Assembly (NCBI GenBank): GCA_950295325.1
Contig: OX485803.1
Span: 23,870,001 to 23,934,000 of the forward strand
Length of the DNA stretch: 64,000 nt
DNA from: Polytrichum commune
Taxonomy: Eukaryota; Streptophyta; Polytrichopsida; Polytrichales; Polytrichaceae
Direction of reading: 5' to 3'
Below the pieces are notes generated by a model. The model did no database searches, was not told where the DNA came from, and worked only from the letters and a program-made list of their open reading frames with translations. The translations under genes and the position numbers were made by a program. Of this stretch, positions 24,253 to 37,175 are shown one piece after another; the stretch's first letter is position 1; every line of letters starts with the position of its first letter.

Positions 24253-27200
24253 TATTCCGATGCTCAAAAACCCGGTCAATCCTTCGGTTGTCCACTACCA
24301 TTGACCGGTTATTTTAATGGCGAGCCAAAAAAATCGGATACGGGATGATCGTAGTAGAGCCGCATAAGTTATAGAGAGTATGCATCTTGTGATCAAGCAA
24401 TGGAGGCTTTTTTGACAACCCCGGGTGTAGGATGTTGAATATTTCGGCAAAAGCTCAACTTTTGAGCCATGATATTTTACGGGTTTCCGCTTCTTTTGTG
24501 GAGGAGAGTAGTCACGTGGTCAACCGGAGCTTAATCTAAAAGCTTCTTCCTCTCATTGCTCTCTTGTATACCTAGTGAACGACTCCTCAAAGGATTGAGA
24601 AATCAAAGTGCACTTTCATTCTTTTATAAAAATTGTGGTGTGTTTTGATTCTTTTCGATTTCAATATCATAGTAATGATGTGTCCATTGTTTTCTTCTTG
24701 GCATGCATTTTGATGGCACAAAGTGTTGAGGGTCGTTGGCCATGTTCATTCGTACCCCTCACTGCTAAACCTTATAATTAGGATCACCCATATTATTTCA
24801 ATATCACTCTTAGATTATTATTTTTCAATTTAGCAAAATTGTAATGTTGAATAATGTTATGACATAACATGTAGAAAATAAAACCCGCAATTTTATGATC
24901 TCATATTATAAGTATAATAGCTTAACATCTTGATGAATGCAATGCCACCAATGAACCTTGGAAATATGCAACCATATTATATTGACACATGTTCAAACTT
25001 CTTAAGAGGATAGAGTTTTTGTCAAGCTTCATCAATGTTATGCAACTTGCATATCTAGTTGATTGACCTAAAATTAACTCAGTGACTACAATCCTTGTTG
25101 AAAATGATGGATACATTTTGAAAGAATTGAGCTTCGAATATGATTTGATAATGATGATCAATGAAAAGTCTATTTTCCAAATATGTGGAAATGCCTAGTT
25201 TTGAGACATTCCTTCATAACTCTCTTTTGCACACCAAAGCTATAGTTGGATGAGCAAAGTGGTCAACAAAATTTTTCTTCCTTTCTTATAAGCAACTGGC
25301 ATTTTTCATTGCACAAAATTTTATGATTGGGAATTGAATCAAGCCCTAAGCCCCATGCCACGATTCAACTTGGAAAGAAAAGAATGACCAACAATCTCTT
25401 TCTTTCTTTCTTTCTTTCTTGACATGGATGATCACTAGCTTCAAATTGATTGTACTGAATTTTCTCATTTTGACTTGACCACGTTCAAAATGATTCTATC
25501 TAAAATCTACCCATTCGTCTATTGGCTTTGTTTGTACATGTAGATATCTAATTTTGTGGGATTTGTGGTAGCCATAAATGGTTGTTTCATATCAACTTCT
25601 CAGTACATTAATTCAACCCCTCTAATGCTAAATACGAGATCAAACTTGCTAAAACAAAACCCACCTATAAGGAATTATTGACAATTCACTTTTAGCTCAC
25701 ATGGTTACCACAAATCCTTGGCCAATTTGCATGTTCAAAATACATACAAACGCATGTTTGTTTGTTACATAGGATTGCAAAATTTACCCCTCCATGCAAT
25801 TGCTTGTATGTATCATATCATTCAATAGTGATCAATTCCTATGTGGGCCCAAGAACAATTTGAGAGTTATTTGAAGATTGTTCAAGAACTCCAACACATT
25901 CGGGCTTGATCCGGAAGCACGGAATGGACCATTTTGACTATATATAAGATACATCATGATATCTTCTTTATTTCATAATATTTTATCATGATAGGTAGTT
26001 ACAATAACCATGACCCCATCAGATGTGAGTAGTCTTTGAATTAGAAAAAAACATGCATGGCCGGCTGATAATGTTATATTAGACATAGTTTTAAGTTCAT
26101 AAACAAAGCACAAAAAAACTCATTGAGGGTTTGTGAAAATAGTATACAACATATCAATGTCTTTGAGTGGCTAACTTCCATACCATGAAAATTACATGTG
26201 TATAGATAAGTCTGTGTTTGTGTAGAAAAGAAGAAGAAAAAGAAAGAATTAATGAAAACAACGGTGAGCACAACTCCCATCATGTGATGGGAATATGAGT
26301 TTTGGGATGGTTCCCGAGGCCCCCAACAACAAGCCTACATTACTTGAAATTTTGCGTCATGGTCAATTCCCATCATAGGGAAATGTGCAAAAGTGGTGAC
26401 GATCCACACGTCCTCTCAAAAAGGAAGAAATTCAACGCAATTCTTGGTCATTGTGATCGTGTCATTCTTAGCACTTAAGCTTATCCTTTGAAAGCTACCT
26501 AAGCCCCAATGGGACCTTGGATGGAAGGGGAAATAATAAAATGAAAGATATATGTTGATCTTCATCTTTAGTTTTATCATATTGACGAAACTTGGCATAG
26601 AATACCATAGGCTAATAACACGCTGAGAAAAAAAACAACTCAAAATAATTAAACCTAATTTTTTGGGAAATTATTGGGATAGATGGCCTAAATGAAAGAG
26701 AAAAGAATTAACAAAAAAATCATCAAATTGCGTCAGTGTCAGGAAACTTGATGCAATGGAAAGCTCAATCCAAAAGTCATAAACGAATGAAAAGTAATTT
26801 ACAGTACATGGATTTGTATGTAGGATATGTTGTGTGCTTAAATGAATAAATGTACATAAACATTATTTCCTAATTCCTCATAAATGTTTTTATGGACCGC
26901 CTTAACCTTTTTTTGAAATAAATTAATTATTTTGTAAAAAAATTCCAACCTACTATCAACGTACAACAGCGTCAGTCTCCTAATGATATATAATTTTAAA
27001 TTGGCATGTAATAAAATTTCAAGTCCGTTGTGTATGCAACTCAAGGACAATGCTAGGATCTAATGGACTTTATTTAGAAAATGTCATATGCTCCAACAAA
27101 TAGTCTACACAGTTCTAAACCATGCACGTATTCTATTCTTGATGAAAGTTACATATGCTAGATATCGTCTGACATAAAAAAAATTATTATTGTTTGAAAT

Positions 27201-27279
27201 TTGCCACATGTCAAAATTAAATTGGTCAAGACCTTGTCGAATCCCATGTGGAAAATTTGTCTTTCAACACTCAAAGTGT
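24253..27279. other. No recognised gene or dispersed repeat
   Basis: AT-rich, with one CTTT microsatellite. No similarity to the other repeat families of the window was noticed. Confidence 0.4.
25397..25420 (+). repeat. (CTTT)n microsatellite
   Basis: Six CTTT units. Confidence 0.85.
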
Positions 27280-27690
27280 GTGTTGAAACAAGGCAGATGG
27301 GCCTTAAACGGTCACTTTCTCCTACAAGCCCATTTTTTCCCAAGATGGATAGTAGCACCCCCACTTAGTAGTACATGGTTAGCATATCCAAATCGAAGAT
27401 GTGTAGTTGCTTTCCTCACAATGTTTGGAGCTCATATGACTATCTTATTCATTATAAAGCGAAAACGTTTGTGCTCATTATATGGTCATATGCCCCCCCC
27501 CCACGGCACACGCGCACGCACCCCCATATAAGTTGACTAATAGGCTTCAAATGGTTGTCGTATTATGAGCACGGCAACTTCATCTCTTTCAAACACATGT
27601 CTCCTCGGTGTCCGTCCTTGAAGCCACACCGAACCACATATCACTCAAATACACAAAGTGTCACAATAAGAATCGTCTACCGTAGACATC
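27280..27690 (+). repeat. R2 copy, near complete, with C tract
   Basis: Landmarks: TTAAACGGTCACTTTCTCCT, ATGGTTAGCATATCCAAATC, GCTTTCCTCACAATGTTTGG, CATATGACTATCTTATTCAT, a C run near 27494-27502, then AACACATGTCTCC and ATCACTCAAATACAC. Confidence 0.6.
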
Positions 27691-27840
27691 ACTCTACCGT
27701 AACGGCCCTAGGACGAGGCTAGCTTCATCCACTCGCCACAATTAGTGTGTTCCGATATCCAAAATATGAGTGAACTTACAAACACTTGAGGATTATTATC
27801 ATATCACCAACAATCTTCATTATAGAAGCGACGATTTTGA

Positions 27841-28262
27841 CCCCCGGTGTACACAATGTGAAGGAGGGGATTGGGCATGCCTCATCAAATCAGGCATTTG
27901 CATAAATTAAATATATTAGCTTAATTTATGTGCGCCACGCCCCCAGGGCACTTAAAGTAGGCGTTTATCAAGAAACGACTAGAAAATGTTTGGAATTGGA
28001 CAACTGGAGTGTGTTTCGTAAGATGTTGTGTGTGGCATGTTTTATTGAAGGCTCTCGTCAGCGAAGACAACCGCCAGAAGCGCAACTTGCGCGTTGAACT
28101 GTGTAGACTCGTCGTTGAGACATATCTTGGATGTATCTAGAATGTTTTTTTTTTCCTTAATTTATGCACTCCACTATGGTTATTTTATGTATTTTAGACA
28201 TATGTTTATAGAACGCCTAATTTAATGAGGCTTGGGATTGGGTCCATAGGGACAATGTGCCA
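27841..28262. mobile_element. Candidate element with about 30-bp imperfect inverted ends, 420 bp
   Basis: The left end ATTGGGCATGCCTCATCAAA then TCAGGCATTTG is mirrored at the right end (GAACGCCTAATTTAATGAGG, CTTGGGATTGGG). Outside these, ACACAATGTG and GACAATGTGCC also pair. The interior contains a palindrome (CATAAATTAAATATATTAGC..TTAATTTATG). No duplication is clear. Confidence 0.45.
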
Positions 28263-28654
28263 TTTTGAAAGCGTGAGTTAGCTACTTAAGCGAAGCCTAA
28301 GCTAAGCTAGCCCACGGATAGCAAGAAGGACAAGTGGAAGCATCAACATGTTGGGCTTGGAAGATCGGAGGGAGGGTGGTATGATGGACGTACGTACGGG
28401 GTGGGGTTGGGCCCATGTGCACTATCTTTCGGTCAATCAAGACAAAGAAGGCGGTTGGGTTTAAGGGCCGAGGTCGGGCCAACCCAAGGCGCACCATGTT
28501 TGGTCGGTCCAACCTCGTTGGTCGGTCCCACCTTTGTCCACTTGGGGATGGCATCCATCCATTGTACCCGGCCCTTTCATCTCCTAAACCCTAAAAACCC
28601 CTTGAAGTATGCGGGCGATTATATGGTTGTTTTTTCTCAGTTGACCGTCTATAT

Positions 28655-28835
28655 TTGAATGGTGTGTGGATTTAGGAACAAACGTCACAAAGACACGTGT
28701 TCGAAAGAGATTGTCAACCAAATTACGTCTCTCTAGATTTTAATAACTAACCGACACTCAATAGTCAACACAAATGAGGTAGGTGCCTTATTGTTTGTGT
28801 GTCTATGTGTGTGTGTGTTGGGGGGGGGGTGAGGG
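28655..28835 (-). repeat. R2 fragment, inverted, ending in a G tract
   Basis: GAACAAACGTCACAAAGACA then CGTGTTCGAAAGAGATTGTC, CGACACTCAATAGTCAACAC. A G run at 28820-28829 lies near where the R2 poly-G site would fall. Confidence 0.5.
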
Positions 28836-29037
28836 GAGGTATTTAATGATTTCAGGAACCAACACACATGCGCTTTCAGTAACTGTAACTATATAAGGGG
28901 AGGTTCAATGTTTAGCTTTAATTTTATTTATTTTCTGGTTGGTGTTTTATCATACATTTGTTGATGCAACATCATTTTGAAGATGTTGGAATATGATCAT
29001 AAATAGACGGAGAATAAGAAAAATTAATCATGATACC

Positions 29038-29873
29038 ACGGGTAGATCACTTAGTGCATTTTAAAAACGACGTGCGGCATAATATAGAGAGGATTAAAAT
29101 CATTTGAAATAAAAATTATAAAGGAATTCCAAATAATGAAGGGGCCATTAAATGTAGACAATCCCATTATAAGTAAGTTAGATGGACATAAAACGTGGGC
29201 CATTATTTTTTGTAAAATTAATATAGGGGCTGAAGATAAGGATCCTAGAAGGTATGTTTAGTATGGTATGTAAATGGGTCAGCATTTTGTAAACCGCATG
29301 TTGTGTTTGTGAACACACGGACACTTTTCCTCTGTTTCCACCCTTACCCTATTTGTGGTGTACTTGGGGTTATTTTGTTCGCGTTGTAACATTGTGGACT
29401 CCACCCTAAATTGTAAATTCTAAACCCGCTTTACTATGCTCTGTGTTTTTGGTCACTTGCATTGCAATGACCGCTATGGTATTTGTGTTGGCATCTCCTA
29501 TGTGTTTTCATCATAACAATGTTTGCAATGATATTACTTTGCTATGGTCTCCTATGTGTTTTCTTCATAACTTTGTTTGCAATGGTATTACTGTTTGCAC
29601 CCTTCTTTGTTTCCATGCTTTCCCTCGACACTCGTCAATTGCGTTAGGAAGTAGATTAGCTTGTATTACTTAAAAGGAATATAGAGTACAAAAAAATTGC
29701 AGTGACTTGGACAATATAAGTAATGGAAGGGTGCAAACAAATGAGCCATTTTTGAAATTTAAGTAATTATAGGGAGGCTTTAATTAAGCCCTTGAAGGTA
29801 AATAGCCCCAAAACAAAAAAAAACCCAGCCGCACGTGGTGCACAAAAATGCCTTAGAGTGATCTACCCGTGCA
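29038..29873 (+). mobile_element. Mutator-like element 2 (about 0.84 kb) with same ends, different cargo
   Basis: The ends are CACGGGTAGATCACT and its inverse AGTGATCTACCCGTG. Subterminal ACGTGCGGC (left) and GCCGCACGTGG (right) mirror each other. The left 200 bp, down to AAGGATCCTAG, and the right 150 bp (around AAATTTAAGTAATTATAGGG) align with the element at 18912-20237. The middle (about 29255-29680) is unrelated and contains a partial tandem duplication around CTCCTATGTGTTTTC (29493-29590). The flanks CATGATAC and CATGTAAC are an imperfect possible duplication. No transposase was seen. Confidence 0.65.
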
Positions 29874-32521
29874 TGTAACGCGTGCATTTATTTGGAGTTC
29901 AAACGTTGGATTGGCCTGATAGAAACATACAATATCAATCATGGTAATAAAGAACCTATCCAACCAATGTCACTTGTGATGTCGTTCGTGTGTTGATACA
30001 TGATGGGTATCACAAGATGAGAGCATCTTTGTATACCCGAGTCATTTATTTTGAGTAAATACCATCATAATACCATGTTGTGGATGTTGTGACCGGAATT
30101 GGCATCGGGCTCCGAATGGGAAATTGTGCTCTTCCAAGGGTTGGTGCATACCCTCGTTCCCATCAAGAGGGGTGGGGTTAATTTGAGAAGCACATTCCGG
30201 CACCTAAGAGTCCGGAACATACCAACATGTGCCATAACGCAATTGACTCTCATGGGTTTGTGAAGGTGGAGTTTGGGCATGATTCCAAAATGATAAGTGG
30301 TGGTTGCTTTGTAGGAGATCCCTTTGTTAAAATTATTAATAAAAAATAAAAAAATAAAAAACACCTGGTAAGAACTCGGAGCAAAGTTAAGTTGTAATTT
30401 GTATTATTTAATTTTTAACTCATAAAAATATAAATATTAAACACACACACACGATGTGGCTCCAATAAATAATAGAACCATGTTGACATTACCACTCCGC
30501 AAAGTACACCACATTTGTAAACATGCCGAAATCCTAAAACACATTGTGTAACTCACAACTCGGAAGGAAAAATACAATAGATTTGGTTGGGAGTTCAATG
30601 TGACACACATTCATCGACAATGGATCATGTTCGTCATCAAGTAGCACATGTGAGCTTTTGGAAGGCCGAACCGATGGAATTAGGCACAATCATATTGAAC
30701 GACTCAAGTTTCAACAAAGTTGCACTACTTCTAGGCTATGGCCAAAAAACTTCTTGGTTGGTAAGGAATGCCTTCTAGGTTTCGATTGAATGGGGAAACA
30801 TGCACCGACTAATTTGGAAATCACTTTGGGAGTAGGTAGAGATAAGATGGGTGCTAATTCATCAAACGACCTTGAATTCGAGGTCTAGCCAAGCGCTCTA
30901 GGGAGAGCCAAAATTCACATTCATGCAACCCACATGTTATCAACGATCAACATGTTATGTGACCTACCCCTTCAATAACATACCTCCATCAAATTCAATT
31001 TCTTCAATACTTGGTACGTATATGGAAATAAGTGCATGCTAACGCAGTTGAATGATGTTGTGAATGCTACTTTGAGTACTATGCTATATTTGAGAATTAT
31101 TGGGAATATCAATGTAAACAATCATTCACATGAACAAATTCGCTTCAAATGCAAGGGTCATAGTCCGGAGGATACGCACATTGTTGAATAAAAATTGATA
31201 TTGTGCACTGCCCCTACATAAGAAGTTCAAGGTAAAGCACAATAAAAATATATATATGTATATACTTATCAATACGAACTATCCTCAAGTATTTTCATAA
31301 GATGAATAATGATAAATATCAAAATACTTGATATACATGTTTTTAACCTTGAATGTACGCTTATAATGCCTATTAAAATATGATTAGCCTCCAAAAAATT
31401 TGAGAAAATTAATACTCTGTAAATATTTTTACTATGTATCTTTTGTCCTTGAATATTACACCTCTTGTGTACCCATGTCAACATGTATGGCCGATATTGT
31501 GGGACTCATATGAACCTCCCAAACCGTGAGTGGTTTAGGTTAAGGTTCACGGTCTAGTAAGAAAGGAAGTTAGTTGTTAGAAATTAGACTAATGTCATCT
31601 AATGAGTATTGTGAAGACAATTGGACAATAAACAAAGACCGGCATTGCGTCGAAAAGATGAAGTGAGCAGAGTACGACGTCGAGTGGATAAAACATGAAG
31701 CAGATGAAGGCATATGTGGAGAAAAACGTCAAACGAATAAAGGTGGGCGGATAAAGGCCATTGGATCAAGTCATTGTCTTTCAATATGTGTGTGTGTAAG
31801 ATGTGCAGGGTTAGCGTTCGTGACACTTGCTAAAGTTGCGAAATGGTGAAGATAAGTTAAGCAGAGATAGCAAGAGTTCCAATATTTGGAGCATTTGAAA
31901 AATAAATAAATAATCACTAATTATAAGAAGTGTCATCTACAAAGTTACCATAGTGACATAAAACACCATATGACACTAAAAATTTCATATTCAATTTAGC
32001 ATTCATACTACTCTAGTGGAAGTTGCACCTTTGAGTATTGGATTGCTTGCAACAATCCTAAAACAAACATACTACAAAGGGCTTCCTACTTGTAATCTCT
32101 ACATTTAGTTTCGATACAAATGGGTTAGGGCGAATGTGAACCTGACATGTGGCAAATTTTCAGGATAAAATAATTAAATTTGTTTCGGAATAGGGAGCCC
32201 TCTACGGTAATATGCAAAAAAAAATCATTATCATATGGCACAAAGGCCTCCACATGTCATAGGAGAATCAATGGGACCAAAATTTACATCAGCATGTTTG
32301 AAACAAATTTGTCATCTAATCAAAACATTCAAAGCGGTGGCTTTCTACTTGTGATTTGAGAGACATCTTAAATTAACTATTTTGTATAATGCTTGGGAAA
32401 TTTTCAAAGCGATCTATGTGGCTTATCCAAGCTCTTTCAGGCTTCATGGTATCTTTCAAACATGAAGCCAAATGAGGTCAAATTAACACCCTCATTGTTG
32501 GAACACCCGTTTGATCTAATA
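29874..32521. other. No recognised gene
   Basis: AT-rich intergenic DNA with one C1-related fragment (31930-31995). Confidence 0.4.
31930..31995 (-). mobile_element. C1-related fragment, inverted
   Basis: AGAAGTGTCATCTACAAAGT then TACCATAGTGACATAAAACA and CCATATGACACTAAAAATTT is the reverse complement of the left end of the elements at 6076 and 39560. Only about 65 bp remain. Confidence 0.5.
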
Positions 32522-32675
32522 GCACACCCACACTTACTAGTGCGGGCCACCAGTGAATGATGAGTATCAACATTGGTTATATCCAATGCCTCTCACTAGC
32601 TAAACCAGTTCTAAAAGTGGCCCTTGCTTATAAGAACCGTTCATTGGTGGCCCGCACTAGTAAGTGTGGACGGAC
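32522..32675 (+). mobile_element. S1 copy 1: MITE flanked by TA, 154 bp
   Basis: The inverted ends CACACTTACTAGTGCGGGCC..CCAGTGAA and TTCATTGG..GGCCCGCACTAGTAAGTGTG are nearly identical over about 30 bp. TA flanks both sides (32520-32521 and 32676-32677). A TA duplication and short size suggest a Stowaway/Tc1-mariner-like MITE, although the ends are not the classic Stowaway sequence. Confidence 0.7.
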
Positions 32676-32677
32676 TA

Positions 32678-35600
32678 TAAGTCTTATGCATACGCTATTG
32701 GAGATTCTTGCAGACAACTCAATAGTCTAAAGGCTTCAACCCTTTATAGTGATCAAAAGTGCTTCAATCCATGGAAAAACACCTCCCCAATACACGATCT
32801 TCCAAAATGTTCAAAGTGCACGAGCCATATTCGAAAGCACGTTTCAAACATGGGGTTGTACACAACCTCGTAGGCAAAAGTGCCAAGGTTTCCAAACAAG
32901 GAGAGGGCGCCCTTTACTTTGCTTCCTATGGGAAGTAGGAAAGAAGATGTTTTGTTTTACGGTAAATGCAAGCTTAGATGTAATCCTCTTTCACTTTGCC
33001 TACCTTGTGTGATCTCCATCATCCTTAACCATAAATGCCCTACATGCCATATATGGACCCGTAATGACTATTCATCCCCAAACCACCTAGTGAACTCTGG
33101 GGTGGTTTTTATATGGAACTTTGCTTAAGTGGTATGAAATTTTGCAAGACACTTTTTAGGCAAAGTTTTCAACCCTTAAATGCCCAAGAAGCCAAAACGT
33201 GGGTTGTGAGCATTTTTCAAAGATATATTTTTCAAGGTAAGCTTTCTTTTTTCATGCTCTTTTCTCTTGCACCTTGACATTATAAAGTTTTGCACCATCC
33301 AGAGAAAAACAATCAAAATTCTATATCAATTAGTCTAAGAAATGGACCTTGAAATGGTTGGAGCCCTTGATTCTTTGTGTGTTATAAACTTAGACATTTT
33401 GGGAAAGTAACAATGTAGTGACATGAATATTTTTTATTGCTTCCACCAAATTGTGCAACTCATATTTCGAGCCAATCGTATTAAAGATCGAGTGCTTTTG
33501 ATACATCTTGGAATTCTTATCATATTCTGAAGGAAAATTCTTGCGAAATGATTTAGTGAAGACCAAGGATAAATATCCATGTCCCAACCTCACGAAAGTG
33601 GTTAAACTTACTATCTAAAGCCTTCTCTTCTATGCCAACACAAAATGAAGCTTTTAAGACTTACTTTACAATACATCTCTGGTTCAAGCTAAAACCCCGA
33701 GCTTTTAGGGGTTAAAACATACACATTTTGGGTTTCAAAATATATAAATTATTATTTACAAGATAAATAAAGTTTATATATGTTTTTAATAGCATAGTAA
33801 AACTCAAACAATCCAACAATAGTGAAATTCATTGAAAGTTGTTGCATTGGATTTTTTGGACACCATGTTTTAATTAGAGATGGAAAATTTTCTTTGAATT
33901 GGTATGCAATTCGTCACTTTATCTAGCGTCTAAAAAAGCATCCAACTCACAAGATATTGTTATGATAGTATCTTACACAATTCACTTTTCTATGAGTTCA
34001 AGACTACATTGAGCACGAGTAACTGCAAAGAGGCCCAAATGTATTTGGTACAAATCAAAAACTACCTATCATTTGAAATGTACGTAATACACTAATTGGA
34101 GTAATAGCACCCATAAATGTTCATTTCTTATGAACCGACTTTTTCCAACATTCACAACTTGCAATGTTAGACATCGTTTCCAAAGGGAATTAGGCCCCGA
34201 CTAGGTTGAAGTAAGACTTGGTGGCGACAAACTACCTCCTTTCTTAATAGGTGGCGCATTCCTATAGGCATTACAACACAATAATAAGACATTCCTCTCA
34301 ATTGTTCTAGGTTTGGATTGTCTTCTAATTGTTAATTCATGCTCCATAACCTATGCAATCGGATGAACGGGGGCTTAGGGTTTGCAAGAGATCTCAAGAA
34401 TGTGTTGCCTCCTTTCACCGCGAACTTCATTCAAGTATCGATCACCTCAAAGATGGCATTGGTTAATATCATTGATATTATAAAGAAAACAATCGGCCTT
34501 GAATAAGCTAACAAATTTGACGACCACCACCTTATGACACTCTTGTTTGACATTTAATATTTATTTTATTGAATAATTGTGCCACTTGTTGTTGGCATTG
34601 TTGTTGGGAAAGTATCACTCTTCGCTCTTCACACGTTTGCACTATATTTGGGCCACTCAAAGTATTGAGATGTAATATGTATATTATTTAGACCTTGGAA
34701 TTGCTAGATGGTCAAGAGGTATTTTCACACGGGTTGGTATTACAAAAGCATGACTCGTAGTAGTCCAACCACAAGAGTGCATTGATTTTGTGTGGGCTAG
34801 GGACAAGGCTTTGAAAATTGCAGTAGGAACCTTTTTAGACCATTTGCGCATTCCTTGGACAATCAAGACCATTAAAGCTAGTATATAAAACGATGATATG
34901 GCCCATTGAGAAAACACGTCAAGTCGTTTGGGACGCCCTGGAGGATAATGGTAGGTTTGAGTGGAAACATACTCTTGTGGATCTGGAAAAGGCTCCAGAC
35001 GTGGCCTACCAAGACGTTCTTAACGAATTCGATTCAACTTGGGGGGGGGGGGGGGGTCAAAGGCCTTATCATGACCCATAGTAACTTAGTGGTCACATGT
35101 AAGGTTAGGCCCTAGATGGGTATTATTTCTTGATTCCCCCTCAGTGTGGGTTGTTTCTCCCAACGTGGTTGTATTTTGGTTCCTTTCTTGCATTTGATTT
35201 TTTCAATTTGTGCCAATAGAAAAAATAAAAAGTATAATAAAATGATGCATTGGATGATTAAGATTGTCAAAGTCCGTATATGGCTCTCTATTTCAACATA
35301 AAATAACAAATTTCCTCTCATTTTTTGCCACATGTCAATCTTGCATCAATTGATACACTCTTCAATCCCACACGAAACTACATTCCAACACTAGGAAAGA
35401 TGATCCAGAGAGCCCTCTACAATAATGTCAAACATGTTGATTGATAGTTATTCGTCTCTTGTTTTCCTTGGTTGTTTTCACTTCTTTCTCTTCTCCTTGG
35501 AACACATATGGTAACTACATTCTACAACGAGCATAACTAGAGCATGGGAGCCTAGGTCCAAGCTACGGCACACCTATAATCAACCATTTGATGTTCACAA

Positions 35601-36050
35601 TTGTTCATATGGTGTCCAAATACCACAACATGCCGAGGTATGTTGAAAATAAAGATAACTTGACATTAAGAAAATTTCCCATATGCTTTCAATGACGACT
35701 ATTGTAGGTGGAGTTACCATACTTTTAACATTGGAGATTTTACTTTGACTTTAATGAACACCATGCCTACGAGGCTTGGGATACCGAACACTTTGGAATT
35801 TTTATACATTTGGGCATCAATATTGTGTCCCTTGGCAAGTTTGACCTAGTTACTAAAGACTTACTAGTAAACCTACCAACCCCCTAACCGCAGTTAGTAC
35901 CTAACCTAACCGACTCAAGTGGACCCCGGTCAGGTGGACCGGCGAAACAGAGGGTCACCCGGAGGGACGGGAACGGTATGAAAGCTATGCAACCAATGAG
36001 GAGGCCGCGCCCTGTGATTGGTCGGAATTATGACCATGATTAAACTATAC
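32678..36050. other. No recognised gene; one G tract and a GC-rich patch
   Basis: A 16-base G run lies at 35041-35056. A GC-rich patch at 35880-36030 contains CCAAT boxes in both orientations (ACCAATGAGG, TGATTGGTCGG) and could be a relic promoter, but no gene follows. Confidence 0.35.
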
Positions 36051-36245
36051 AAAGGGTTTGACCAGTGTTGGTCTGGTTGCATTTTAGAAAGAAACAAAAC
36101 AAAATACCATTCCGGAATCTATAAATGGCAATTTCCTTTTTTCTTAATATCATTAGGGTATGGGTATTTTGATAGTATTCTTTTTTTCGATACCATTCGC
36201 ATTATTATGCCATGCAATAAATCTTATATATAGGCATGGTAAATC
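36051..36245 (+). repeat. R6 copy
   Basis: GTTTGACCAGTGTTGGTCTG, CTTAATATCATTAGGGTATG, GGTATTTTGATAGTATTC, CGATACCATTC and TGCCATGCAATAAATC. The same order of motifs recurs near 36640, 43025 and 60513. Confidence 0.5.
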
Positions 36246-36629
36246 GTGTCATACTAAAGAGGGAGAACAAAGATACTGGCAAAATCGTCGGCAAGAGAGT
36301 GCACAAGATACTGGGGATACTATATCATCATGAGTATAAGGCAACATATTAGGCAGGGCATCATTCTAACCTTAACCATGTCCATTTGACACTAGTAACC
36401 CTAACTCCTCATTAGGTTCCAAATGATAAGCGAAGTTCCTAAGTAGTTCCCAAGTGAAAATGGATATGTTTTAGATGTACATAACATAGATGAAAGGAAT
36501 TTTAGCATTAACTACCTCTTTAATATGACAAAACAGAGATTCTCAATGTCGCATTATCAAATGTTATAGTCGTATAAAAGAGGGAGTTTTGAACTAAAAA
36601 TGTTGGTTTCGCAAAAATGTATTCACATG

Positions 36630-36840
36630 TGTACCGGTCCAACATTGATTTGACAAGTGTTGGACTAGTATTGTCTTTTTAATATCAATCGGCATCTCTA
36701 ATGAGGATTTCAGATTCTTTTGATATCAATAAGGTACATATATTTGATAGTATTTGGTATACAATATTATTCATGTGTGTTTGTGTGTGTGTATATATAT
36801 ATATATATACACACACACACAAACACATATACCATGCAAG
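36630..36840 (+). repeat. R6 copy ending in a palindromic microsatellite
   Basis: ACCGGTCCAACATTGATTTG, GTGTTGGACTAGTATTGTCT, TTTAATATCAATCGGCATCT, AATGAGGATTTCAG, TATTTGATAGTATTTGG and ACCATGCAAG. The microsatellite at 36773-36831 sits inside. Confidence 0.5.
36773..36831. repeat. Palindromic microsatellite (GT)n(AT)n(AC)n
   Basis: ATGTGTGTTTGTGTGTGTGT, then alternating AT, then ACACACACACACAAACACAT. The two flanks mirror each other, including the TTT/AAA interruption, so the whole 59 bp can form one hairpin or cruciform. Confidence 0.85.
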
Positions 36841-36942
36841 ACCATCATACATAATTTGAGGTCAAATTTGCCTTAAATAGGTATAGTGCTTCCCAACCCT
36901 TTTCCCAAAGGATAAGGTCTCCCAAACCACAACAAACGGAAA

Positions 36943-37175
36943 GAGGAGATTATTGTAAATGAGCATACCTCTCATTCATCCAACATAGTAGGTTTGAAAT
37001 AGTATGCAACTCGGAGGTTAGTTCTTAGAGTGGATCTAACATTGAAAAACTTAAAGATCCCAAATTAGTCTACTCGAAGTCATTTGACACAAATCGACAA
37101 CATACCTATAGGGGGTTTAATTTTAATGTTGGATGGATGAGAGGTACGCTCATATGCAATAATATCCTTCTCTCC
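36943..37175 (+). mobile_element. R5: MITE-like element with about 45-bp inverted ends, 233 bp
   Basis: The left end (GAGGAGATTATTGTAAATGA, then GCATACCTCTCATTCATCCA) is mirrored at the right end (TGGATGGATGAGAGGTACGC, TCATATGCAATAATATCC). The middle shares CCCAAATTAGTC..AAGTCATTTGA with the copy at 2504-3184. Superfamily unknown. Confidence 0.6.
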
